In this document: in pieces, positions 36,783 to 47,237 of the stretch
Position numbering within the stretch: position 1 is the first letter of the stretch
Layout of the letters: every line of letters starts with the position of its first letter
From: Ectothiorhodospira lacustris
GTDB lineage: Bacteria > Pseudomonadota > Gammaproteobacteria > Ectothiorhodospirales > Ectothiorhodospiraceae
Length of the DNA stretch: 64,000 nt
Assembly (NCBI RefSeq): GCF_022227845.1
Contig: NZ_JAJNQN010000002.1
Coordinates: 124,001 to 188,000, forward strand
Direction: 5' to 3'
The notes under the pieces: generated by a model
Database searches by the model: none
What the model was told of the DNA's origin: nothing
Seen by the model: only the letters and a program-made list of their open reading frames with translations
Program-made: the position numbers and the translations under genes

Positions 36783-39700
36783 TCATGGGCCGTTTCGACA
36801 CCCCGGACCGCTGATCCGGCTCGTGCCACCGGTCTGGGGGGTCACCTGGATGCGGGTGGCGATGCGCTCCTTCAGCGCGGGTACATGGGAGATCAGGCCT
36901 ATCAGCTTGCCCTCTTCCCGCAGCCCCGCCAGGGTCTGCAGGGCCGTATCCAGGGCATCGTCGTCCAGGGTGCCGAACCCCTCGTCCAGGAACAGGGAAT
37001 CCACTCGCACCTGGCGCCCCGCCATGTGGGACAGCCCTAGGGCCAGGGCCAGACTGACGATAAACCCCTCGCCGCCGGAGAGGTTCTTGGTGGAACGGAT
37101 CTCGCCCCCCTGATAGCTGTCGATCACGTTCAGCTCCAGCGGCTGGGCCTCGTCACGGATCAGCAGATAACGGTCCGTCATCTTCTGCAACTGCCGGTTG
37201 GCGTGACCGATCATCATGTCGAAGGTCAGCCCCTGGGCAAAGTTGCGGTACTTCTTGCCGTCGGCGGACCCGATGAGTTCATGCAGCTGATCCCAGCGGT
37301 CACATTCCTGCTGCTGCGCCTCGATGGCCGCCGCCTGGTCCTGATACTGCTTCCGAAGAGTGTCATTGTCCGCCAGGCGCTGACGCAGCCCGCCGATCGC
37401 CTGCTGCAGCGCCTGATGGGCGCGGACCTGATCCGCCAGCTGTTCCCGCAGCATCGCCAGGGGCTGATCGGTCAGGGCCCGCTCCCGGGCCGTCGCCAGC
37501 TGACGGCGGGTGTCCTCCGCGCGAGCGCCCAGGGCCGCCCGCTCCGCCTCCAGTGTCTGGGCCTGTCCACTCAGTGCCCGGCGCTCGGATTCCGGCAGAC
37601 CGGCGGCCTGAAAGTCGGCCTCGTCTGCAAGGCCCAGTGCCTCCAGGCGCTGTCGGAAGGCCATCTCCGCCTCCCGCAGCCGGGGCTCCCGCTCCGCCAG
37701 GGCCGCACGCAGATCCTCCAGCCGGGTGCGCAGCTGCCGGCGCTCATCGCCCGTCCGGCGAGCCTGCTCGCGAGCCGACTCCAGCGCCCCTTCCGCCGCT
37801 TCCACGGCGGCCTCCAGCTGTTGCTGTTCGGTCTCAGGAGACTGCTCGCCCAGTAACCGCTGGCGCTCGGCCCGCAGGGCCTCGGCCGACTGTTTCAGGG
37901 TGTCGGCCTGGACGGATCGCTGACGCACATCCTCTGCGCTGTCCCGGATCTGCCCGGCACGGTGGGTCATGCCGATCTCCAGGTTCTTGAGCTCTCCCTC
38001 CAGGGTCGCCAGGGCCTGCTGACGGGACTGCCATTGAGCGTGACGCTGCTCCAGTTGTTCCAGCAACGCGGGCAGGGATGCCCGCTCGACGGACCGGATG
38101 CCCAGCGGCTGCACCGAACCCAGCAGCAGATCCTGCTGCCGGGCCAGTCGCGCCCGCAGATCCGACAGTTCCCCTTCCAGACGCCGGACCGTCGCCGCTT
38201 CCCCATCCCGGTGATGACCGGCGGCCATCAAGGCCTTTTCCGCCTCGACCAGCGCCTCCCGAGCCCGTTCCAGCGCCTGTCGACGCCCCTCCAGCACCGT
38301 CTGGTCCGCCTCCACCGCCTCAATGCGCGAGGCGACGGCATTCAGTTGATCGGCATTGTCCCCGGCCAGGATCTCCAGTCGCCCGGGCCACTCGGGGTCT
38401 GCCATCGCCGGTGCCAGGGCCGCCCCATGGCGGACCAGTTCGGCGGACCGGGCCTCCAGGGCCGCAGTCTGGGTCTGCCGTTCCCTGGAAATCCGCTCCA
38501 GATCCTTCCCCACCTGAGCCCGCCGAACCTGCAGATCCGTGTCCTGTTGCCGCAGGGTCTTCAGTTCGGCCCTGACCCGGTCAAGGGCTTCCCGGGTCTC
38601 GTCCGCCGCGGGCACATTGCCTCGTGCATAGGGGTGGTCCAGGGCGCCGCACAGGGGGCAGGGTTCCCCGTCCCGTAACTGCCCACGCGCCGATTCCAGG
38701 GCCTCGATGCGCTGCAGCAGACCCTGCTGGGTCTCCAGCAATGTCGCCTTCTCCTCCAGCCCGTGGAGCCGTTCGGACAGGGTTCCGGCCTCCCCGCCCA
38801 GGCGCTCAAGGTCTGCGGACAGTCCCTGCTCCTCCACCACCAGGGCCGCCAGCCGGGTACGGGCCTGATCCCGGGCCGCCAGGGCCTCCCCGGCCTGCCG
38901 GATCCGCGTCTCCCGCGCCTGCAACGCCGCCAGATCCGAGCGCCAGTCGGCCAGGGTCCGGCCCTGCAGCCGGGTTTCCATGACCTGGTGGATCTCCTGC
39001 CACCCGGCCTGCAGATCCTGCTGCGCCAGGGTCAAGGCTTCAAACCGCTCCTGGCAGGCCTGTCGCTCCGCCTCGGCCCGTTCCTGGGCCTCCCGATGCT
39101 GCCGAAACGCGGTGATCCCGTCATCCCGCTGTCGATGCAGGGCCTCCAGGGCATTGACCTGCTCCCGGATGCCGGTCAGCCGACCCACCAGGGTTTCATC
39201 GGCGCGGGTCCGGTCCAGTTCACCACGCAATACCCCGGTCTGTTCCCGAACCGCCTGCAACCGCGCTGCCGCCCCGGTCTGTTCCGCCTGCAGCGCCTGC
39301 AGGCGCTGTTTCGAGGCGGCCAACACCTCACGAGAGTGCGTCAGGGCCGTGAGACGGTCGGCGATCTGCAGATCCAGTTCCCGTACCTTCTGCAGCACCG
39401 GCAGACGCGCCCGCAACGTCCCGCGGGCGGCATTCAGTTGTGCCAGTGTTTGCTGCTGAGCGGCTTCCGCCTGCCGGGCCGCCGCCTCGGCACCGGGCAA
39501 CGAGGCCTCACCGGCAACCTGCCGCGTCCGATCCTGTGCCTGACCCTGGCGCAACTGGATCAAGGCGGCATGATCACCCGCCAGCTCCAGAGCTTGCCGG
39601 GCCCGGTGCAGCCGCTGCCGATCCGGGGCGAAGGCCCTGATACGGTCCTCAAGATCCACTGCCTCCTGTTGGATCTGCAACTGGGCGGCCTCCAGTGTCG

Positions 39701-40457
39701 CGATCCCCTCCAGCCAGTCGACGGCCTTGCGGTGCTGTTCCACCTGTGCGTGCAAGGCCGTCTCCTGGGTCTGCCGCGCCGCCAGTTCCGCGGACAACTG
39801 CTGCTCTTCCTCCGGACTGAGCAGACGCATGCCTTCCAGTGCCGTCCGTAGATGCTCAAGGGTGCGGCGGGCCTCGCCGCGGCGCTCATGCACGGCCACG
39901 GAGATGCGACTGTAGATCTCCGTGCCGGTGATCTGCTCCAGGATCGGCGCACGCTCATCCGGCGGCGCCTGCAGGAAGGCCGCAAAACCGCCCTGGGCCA
40001 GCAGCATGGAGCGGGTGAAGCGCTCGAAATCCATGCCCGTGGCCTGTTCGATCTGTTCCGCCACCCCCCGAACCTTGGCCTCAAAGATCTCCCCGGTGTC
40101 CGCATTGGCGATCTCGTGGCGGGGGGCCTGCAACTCCCCGTCGGGCCGCCGTCTGGCCCGATGCTGACTCCAGTGGCAACGATAGCGCCCCGCCGGCGTC
40201 TCGAAGGTGACTTCGGCAAAGCAGTCACCCGTGTGCCGGGACATGACTTCGTTGCCGCTGCGGTTGACCCGGTGCAGGCGCGGTGTGCGGCCGTAAAGGG
40301 CCAGGCAGATGGCGTCCAGCAACGTGGTCTTGCCGGCGCCGGTGGGGCCGGTGATGGCAAAGATGCCGTCGGCGGTGAAGGCGGGGTGGGTCAGATCAAC
40401 CGACCATTCACCGGCCAGGGAGTTAAGATTCTTGAAGCGTATCTGCAGGATGCGCAT
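36783..40457 (-). CDS. sbcC: Exonuclease subunit SbcC
   Basis: SbcC is the SMC/Rad50-like ATPase of the SbcCD nuclease, which cleaves DNA hairpins and protein-blocked ends. The 1224-residue protein has an N-terminal Walker A (GPTGAGKTTLLDAICLALYG), two very long coiled coils, a zinc hook CPLC near residue 601 (GEPCPLCGALDHPY), the ABC signature LSGGEGFIVSLALALGLSH and Walker B (LFLDEGFGTLD) near the C-terminus. It begins 11 bases after sbcD ends and is translated with it. It is longer than E. coli SbcC (about 1050), mainly in the coils. Confidence 0.95.
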   Translation of the reverse strand: MRILQIRFKNLNSLAGEWSVDLTHPAFTADGIFAITGPTGAGKTTLLDAICLALYGRTPRLHRVNRSGNEVMSRHTGDCFAEVTFETPAGRYRCHWSQHRARRRPDGELQAPRHEIANADTGEIFEAKVRGVAEQIEQATGMDFERFTRSMLLAQGGFAAFLQAPPDERAPILEQITGTEIYSRISVAVHERRGEARRTLEHLRTALEGMRLLSPEEEQQLSAELAARQTQETALHAQVEQHRKAVDWLEGIATLEAAQLQIQQEAVDLEDRIRAFAPDRQRLHRARQALELAGDHAALIQLRQGQAQDRTRQVAGEASLPGAEAAARQAEAAQQQTLAQLNAARGTLRARLPVLQKVRELDLQIADRLTALTHSREVLAASKQRLQALQAEQTGAAARLQAVREQTGVLRGELDRTRADETLVGRLTGIREQVNALEALHRQRDDGITAFRQHREAQERAEAERQACQERFEALTLAQQDLQAGWQEIHQVMETRLQGRTLADWRSDLAALQARETRIRQAGEALAARDQARTRLAALVVEEQGLSADLERLGGEAGTLSERLHGLEEKATLLETQQGLLQRIEALESARGQLRDGEPCPLCGALDHPYARGNVPAADETREALDRVRAELKTLRQQDTDLQVRRAQVGKDLERISRERQTQTAALEARSAELVRHGAALAPAMADPEWPGRLEILAGDNADQLNAVASRIEAVEADQTVLEGRRQALERAREALVEAEKALMAAGHHRDGEAATVRRLEGELSDLRARLARQQDLLLGSVQPLGIRSVERASLPALLEQLEQRHAQWQSRQQALATLEGELKNLEIGMTHRAGQIRDSAEDVRQRSVQADTLKQSAEALRAERQRLLGEQSPETEQQQLEAAVEAAEGALESAREQARRTGDERRQLRTRLEDLRAALAEREPRLREAEMAFRQRLEALGLADEADFQAAGLPESERRALSGQAQTLEAERAALGARAEDTRRQLATARERALTDQPLAMLREQLADQVRAHQALQQAIGGLRQRLADNDTLRKQYQDQAAAIEAQQQECDRWDQLHELIGSADGKKYRNFAQGLTFDMMIGHANRQLQKMTDRYLLIRDEAQPLELNVIDSYQGGEIRSTKNLSGGEGFIVSLALALGLSHMAGRQVRVDSLFLDEGFGTLDDDALDTALQTLAGLREEGKLIGLISHVPALKERIATRIQVTPQTGGTSRISGPGCRNGP

Positions 40458-40468
40458 GGGGCAGATTC

Positions 40469-41704
40469 CTATTCCGCGAGCGGGTCGGCATCATCAAGGG
40501 CGGTCACGGTCTCCCGATAAGCCAGGCGCAGGGACGGCCGCTGCGTGTCCGGCACTTCATGCCGGGTCAGGCAGCGTTCGAAGACATCATGGACATCCAG
40601 ATCATCCAGGGTTTCCCGGTCGTGGCACTGCGCCAGCACACGGTCGATGACCCGGGCATTCTTCAGCCGCAGGACCTCCAGACGGCTGCCCGCCAGGATC
40701 TCGTCCAGCCGCGCCCGCAGATCACCGATCACCGCCTCCCCCTCGTAGATGACCTCCAGCCAGGCCCGCGAATCGGTGGCGACCAGCTCCCGCAACCGGG
40801 CCTGGATCGCCGCCCAGTCGCCACGCACCCGGGCCAGGGGCTGGAACACCGGCACCTCCGGACAACGCACTGTCAGAGTGCCGCCCGCCTCCAATTCCAC
40901 CAGGCAGACGCTCTTGCGCTGCCCGGCCTCGCCAAAGCCCATGGGCAGGGGCGAGCCGCTGTAGCGCACCCGCTCCGAGCCCTGCACCGTCTGCGCCACG
41001 TGCAAATGGCCCAGGGCCACATAGTCCAGACCATCAGGGAAGATATCGCGACCCACGTGGGCCAGGGACCCCACATACAGATCCCGCACGCCGTCGCCGT
41101 CCATCGTCCGGCCACCGGCGGTGAACAGATGGCCCGTGGCGAGCATGGGCGGATGCCCATCCAGTGCCGCCCGGCGCCGACAGGCCAGTTCGACCACGGC
41201 GCGGTAATGGTCACGGATTCCCTCGATCAGCTTGCGGTCCTTGTCCTCCAGGCTTTCCCCTGCCTCCACCCGACGGATGTCCCGGTCCCGCAGATAGGGC
41301 ACGGCACAGACCACCAACTCCGCCGCCCCCGTCTCCGGGTGATGTAGCGTCAGCACCTCGTCGGCAAGGTCGTCGGGAGCGGCGCCGATCACGTGCACAT
41401 CCAGCACCTTCAGCAGTTCGCGGGGGGCATCCAGAAAGGTGGGGGAGTCATGATTGCCGGCCACCACCACCACATGTCGACAGCAGGAACCGGCCAGCCG
41501 GCACAGAAACCGGTAATACAGGGACTGGGCCCGGTTGCTGGGGGTACTGGTGTCGAACACATCCCCGGCCACCACCAGCACATCCACCCCGGCGTCCTCG
41601 ATGAGCACGGCCAGCCAATCCAGAAAGGCCTCGAATTCGTCATAGCGCTGCCGGCCATAGAGGCGTCGGCCCAGATGCCAGTCGGAGGTGTGAAGGATTT
41701 TCAT
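40469..41704 (-). CDS. sbcD: Exonuclease subunit SbcD
   Basis: SbcD is the Mre11-like metallo-phosphoesterase of the SbcCD nuclease. The 411-residue protein shows all phosphoesterase motifs: HTSDWHLGRRL at the start, VVAGDVFD, VVVAGNHDSP, and YVALGHLHVAQ. The C-terminal capping domain follows. The frame is open 91 codons upstream, but ATG 41704 begins the family motif and has GAGGGGGG 6 bases upstream. The gene order sbcD-sbcC is the usual one. Confidence 0.96.
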   Translation of the reverse strand: MKILHTSDWHLGRRLYGRQRYDEFEAFLDWLAVLIEDAGVDVLVVAGDVFDTSTPSNRAQSLYYRFLCRLAGSCCRHVVVVAGNHDSPTFLDAPRELLKVLDVHVIGAAPDDLADEVLTLHHPETGAAELVVCAVPYLRDRDIRRVEAGESLEDKDRKLIEGIRDHYRAVVELACRRRAALDGHPPMLATGHLFTAGGRTMDGDGVRDLYVGSLAHVGRDIFPDGLDYVALGHLHVAQTVQGSERVRYSGSPLPMGFGEAGQRKSVCLVELEAGGTLTVRCPEVPVFQPLARVRGDWAAIQARLRELVATDSRAWLEVIYEGEAVIGDLRARLDEILAGSRLEVLRLKNARVIDRVLAQCHDRETLDDLDVHDVFERCLTRHEVPDTQRPSLRLAYRETVTALDDADPLAE

Positions 41705-41826
41705 CCACGCCCCCCTCGCGCTACCGGTGTCGCCCCGATGCCGGCAATGGCACGGTGGTCCGTCGGCACCATGGGGCCGACATTGTTGAAGAAATGCTCC
41801 ATCGGAAACTCCGCCACACGCCGCTC

Positions 41827-41943
41827 CATCACTCCCGACTACTTCATCACTCCCGACTACTTTTTTGTCACTCCCGCGAAAGCGGGAGCCCAGGATTTCC
41901 GGCACGCGGCCCCTGGATTCCCGCGTTCGCGGGAATGACGCGC
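41827..41943. repeat. 18-bp tandem pair and dRS3-like hairpin pair
   Basis: CATCACTCCCGACTACTT occurs twice in a row (41827-41844 and 41845-41862), followed by TCACTCCCGCGAAAGCGGGA and a facing GGATTCCCGCGTTCGCGGGA hairpin ending near 41943. They separate sbcD from the nucleoside transporter gene. Confidence 0.82.
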
Positions 41944-41973
41944 GCGGCAACAGGAGCCCATTGCCTTCCCCTC

Positions 41974-43230
41974 TCACCCCAACGGCGTCAGCAACCCCAC
42001 CACGGATCCGGTCATCAGGGTGGCCAATGTCCCGGCCACCAGGGCTCGCATCCCCAGGGCCACCACCTCGCCACGCCGCTCCGGCACCATCGCCCCCAGA
42101 CCACCGATGAGGATCCCCAAACTGCCCAGGTTGGCAAAGCCGCTCAGGGCATAGATCAGGATGAGCTCGGAACGCGGGGAAAGCACCTGCGGATCCAGCT
42201 GCGCCAGTTGCAGGAAGGCCAGCATTTCATTGAGGATGGTCTTTACCCCCAGCAATGTCCCGGCCACCCGCGCCTCCGACCAGGGAATGCCCATCAACCA
42301 TGCCAGCGGCGCCATGATCCAACCCAGCAGGCGTTCAAGACTCAGGGCCTCTCCCCCCACCGCGGGCAGCAGGCCCAACAGGCCGTTGGCCAGGGCCACG
42401 AGGGCGATCAGCACCACCAGCAAGGCCACGATCTGCAGCAACAGCTCCAGGCCGCGCAGGGTGCCCCGGGTGATGGCGTCCATGGCCCCGGCCGCCGGGT
42501 CCAGCCCCTCGCCCAGCGCCCCCTGAGTGGCCGGGCCGGTGGAGGGGACCATCACCGCCGCGATCAGCAGTGCTGCGGGCAGGCTGATCACCGAAGCGAT
42601 GATCAGATGCCCCAGGGCGTCGTCCAGCACATGGCCGATGAAGGTGGCATAGAGCACCAGCATGGTGCCTGCCAGGGTGGCCATGCCCACGGTCATCAGG
42701 GCAAACAGCTCGCTGCGGGTCATGCGCGCCAGATAGGGGCGCACCAGCAGGGGGGACTCCACCATCCCCAGAAAGACATTGGCCGCCGTCCCCACCCCCA
42801 GGGCCCCGCCGATGCCGAAACTGCGCTCCAGCACCCGGGAGGCCCCGCGAATGATCAGCGGTAACACCCGCCAGTGAAAAAGCAGGGCCGACAGGGCACT
42901 CATGACCAGGATCAGCGGCAGGGCCTGGAAGGCGAAGACAAAGGCCTGCCCTGCCCCTTCGGCCTCGAAGGGCAACTCGGCCCCACCCAGATAACCGAAG
43001 ACAAAGGCCGTGCCCGCCTGAGTGGCCTGACTCAGGGCGATGACCAGTTCGTTGGCCCAGAGAAACAGGTGACGCCCTCCCGGCACCCACAGCAGCAACG
43101 CCGCCAGACCGAATTGCAGTCCCAGGCCCGCCGCCACTGCCCGCCAGGGCATGCGCCATCGATCCTCGCTCAGCAGCCAGGCGATGCCGATGAAGACCAC
43201 CAGCCCGGCAATTCCCTGCACCATCAACAC
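41974..43230 (-). CDS. nupC: Concentrative nucleoside transporter (NupC/CNT family)
   Basis: This 418-residue inner-membrane protein has about ten hydrophobic segments and the CNT-family pattern: the N-terminal IAWLLSEDRWRMPWRAVAAGLGLQ, the gate domain GTAANVFLGMVESPLLVRPY, SELFALMTVGMATLAGTML, and the C-terminal ALSGFANLGSLGILIGGLGAMVPER. CNT proteins take up nucleosides with H+ or Na+. It may be NupX- rather than NupC-like; the sequence by eye does not decide. The start at 43230 is an ATG. Confidence 0.9.
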   Translation of the reverse strand: MLMVQGIAGLVVFIGIAWLLSEDRWRMPWRAVAAGLGLQFGLAALLLWVPGGRHLFLWANELVIALSQATQAGTAFVFGYLGGAELPFEAEGAGQAFVFAFQALPLILVMSALSALLFHWRVLPLIIRGASRVLERSFGIGGALGVGTAANVFLGMVESPLLVRPYLARMTRSELFALMTVGMATLAGTMLVLYATFIGHVLDDALGHLIIASVISLPAALLIAAVMVPSTGPATQGALGEGLDPAAGAMDAITRGTLRGLELLLQIVALLVVLIALVALANGLLGLLPAVGGEALSLERLLGWIMAPLAWLMGIPWSEARVAGTLLGVKTILNEMLAFLQLAQLDPQVLSPRSELILIYALSGFANLGSLGILIGGLGAMVPERRGEVVALGMRALVAGTLATLMTGSVVGLLTPLG

Positions 43231-43378
43231 GGGTGCACTCCCCCAGGGTCAAATGCCGGGAAGAATAACCCGCGGATGGCGAATCTGGATATCCGAAGGC
43301 GCAGCTCCCTTTTCCCGGCCCAAGCCGACCACCTGCGAACCATTAATAAAAACTATTGTAGAAATGCAAACCATTCAT

Positions 43379-43407
43379 TTGAATATATCACCCATAACCT
43401 CTATAAC
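43379..43407 (+). promoter_or_regulatory. Sigma-70-type promoter candidate for katG
   Basis: TTGAAT (43379-43384) and TATAAC (43402-43407) are separated by 17 bases, in an AT-rich stretch 163 bases before the katG ATG. No clear OxyR site was found. The rest of the gap (43408-43569) holds a strong hairpin, CGCTCCCGGC...GGCCGGGGAGCG (43446-43473), in the predicted leader. Confidence 0.5.
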
Positions 43408-43494
43408 TTAATAACGAAAGCAGGGTGAATGGATCGGCGCGAGTCGCTCCCGGCAACAATGGCCGGGGAGCGTGGCCTCGCACAGGCCGCCTGA

Positions 43495-45759
<2,265 letters not shown>

Positions 45760-45766
45760 GCACCGG

Positions 45767-45787
45767 GATGGAGGCGTCGCCTCCATC
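45767..45787. other. Perfect 21-bp palindrome after katG
   Basis: GATGGAGGCG T CGCCTCCATC is a perfect 10-base-pair inverted repeat around one base, 8 bases after the katG stop. It precedes the terminator and may protect the mRNA end. Confidence 0.6.
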
Positions 45788-45805
45788 ATTCACTCTGAAC
45801 CCTTC

Positions 45806-45838
45806 GGGCGCAGCCGTCTTCCGGCCGCGCCCTTTTTT
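45806..45838 (+). terminator. Rho-independent terminator of katG
   Basis: GGGCGCAGCCG and CGGCCGCGCCC form an 11-base stem with one mismatch around TCTTC, followed by TTTTTT at 45833-45838. It lies 47 bases after the katG stop and before dadA. Confidence 0.85.
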
Positions 45839-45948
45839 CATCCGCCGCCCCTGATCTGCTGAAAGTCCATCAAACAGAAAACTTTCCCGCACCGAATCAT
45901 TCTTACCTGGAAAGACCCATCCCCTTCCCGGCGCATGAGGTTCCACCG

Positions 45949-47205
45949 ATGAAAGTTCTGGTATTGGGCAGTGGCGTGGTCGGTGTCACCAGCGCCTGGT
46001 ATCTGGCCAGGGCGGGACACGAAGTGACGGTGATCGACCGGCTGGAGGCGCCGGCCATGGAAACCAGTCACGCCAATGCGGGCATGCTGTCGTTTGACCA
46101 CTCCACCCCCTGGGCCGCACCGGGCGTCCCCTTCAAGGCCATCCGATGGATGATGCAGGACCTCGCGCCCCTCTACATCAACCCAAGGGCCATCGACATC
46201 CGGGCACTGGGCTTTCTGGTCAGGATGCTGGGGCAGTGCACCAACTCGGCCTTCGAGGTGAACAAGGAACGCATGCTGCGGGTGGCCCGTTACAGCGCCG
46301 AATGCTTCAAGGCACTGCGGGAAGAACTGCCGCTGCACTACGATGGCCGCCAGAAGGGCACCCTGGAACTGTTCCGCACCGAAAAAGAACTGGCGGATGC
46401 GGCCATCAATGTGGCCATTCTGGAACGCTGGCATATTCCCCACGAATTGCTGGACGTGGATGCCTGCATCCGCCATGAACCGGCCCTGGCCCACGTGCGG
46501 GAAAAGATCGCCGGAGGCGTGCTGCTGCCGGGGGACGAAACCGGTGACTGCCGCAAGTTTACCCTGGCCCTGGCAAAGGCCTGTGAAACCCTGGGCGTGA
46601 CCTTCCTGATGAACACCTCGGTCGAGGCCATCGACACCGGCAACGGGAAAATCACCGGCGTCAGGACCTCCACCGGCACCCTGACCGCCGACCGCTACGT
46701 GGTGGCGCTGGGCTGTGAATCACCCAGGGTACTGAGCGGGATCGGCATCCACCTACCCGTCTATCCCCTCAAGGGCTATTCCCTCACCATGCCGATCCTG
46801 GACGAGGACCGGGCGCCCCAATCCACGGTGATGGACCAGAAGTATAAGGTGGCCGTCACCCGCTTCGACCACCGCATCCGGGTGGGAGGGATCGCGGAGA
46901 TCGCCGGCGACAACAAGGACCTGCCGCAGCGGCGGCGGGCGGCCATCGAATTCGTGGTGCGCGACCTGTTCCCCGGCGGCGGCGCGGTGGAGGCGGCGGA
47001 GTTCTGGACCGGGCTGCGCCCCATGACCCCGGACAACGTGCCCATCCTGGGCGGGACCCGCTACGACAACCTGTTCCTGAACACCGGCCACGGCACCCTG
47101 GGCTGGACCATGTCCCTGGGCTCGGCAAGATTCGTGGCCGATCTGGTCAGCGGACATTCCCCGGACATCGATCCCGCTGGCCTGGGGGTGGATCGCTACC
47201 GCTGA
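45949..47205 (+). CDS. dadA: D-amino acid dehydrogenase small subunit
   Basis: DadA is a membrane-associated FAD enzyme that oxidises D-amino acids, mainly D-alanine, and passes electrons to the respiratory chain. The 418-residue protein has the FAD motif VLVLGSGVVGVTSAWYLARAGHEV, the SHANAGMLSFDHSTPWAAPG segment, VYPLKGYSLT and the C-terminal LNTGHGTLGWTMSLGSARFVADLVSG, all typical of DadA. The last 45 bases have a diverged second copy at 54950-54994 on the other side of the restriction-modification block. Confidence 0.93.
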   Translation: MKVLVLGSGVVGVTSAWYLARAGHEVTVIDRLEAPAMETSHANAGMLSFDHSTPWAAPGVPFKAIRWMMQDLAPLYINPRAIDIRALGFLVRMLGQCTNSAFEVNKERMLRVARYSAECFKALREELPLHYDGRQKGTLELFRTEKELADAAINVAILERWHIPHELLDVDACIRHEPALAHVREKIAGGVLLPGDETGDCRKFTLALAKACETLGVTFLMNTSVEAIDTGNGKITGVRTSTGTLTADRYVVALGCESPRVLSGIGIHLPVYPLKGYSLTMPILDEDRAPQSTVMDQKYKVAVTRFDHRIRVGGIAEIAGDNKDLPQRRRAAIEFVVRDLFPGGGAVEAAEFWTGLRPMTPDNVPILGGTRYDNLFLNTGHGTLGWTMSLGSARFVADLVSGHSPDIDPAGLGVDRYR

Positions 47206-47237
47206 ACGGCAGCGTACCCCATGCCCGGAGACCTGTC

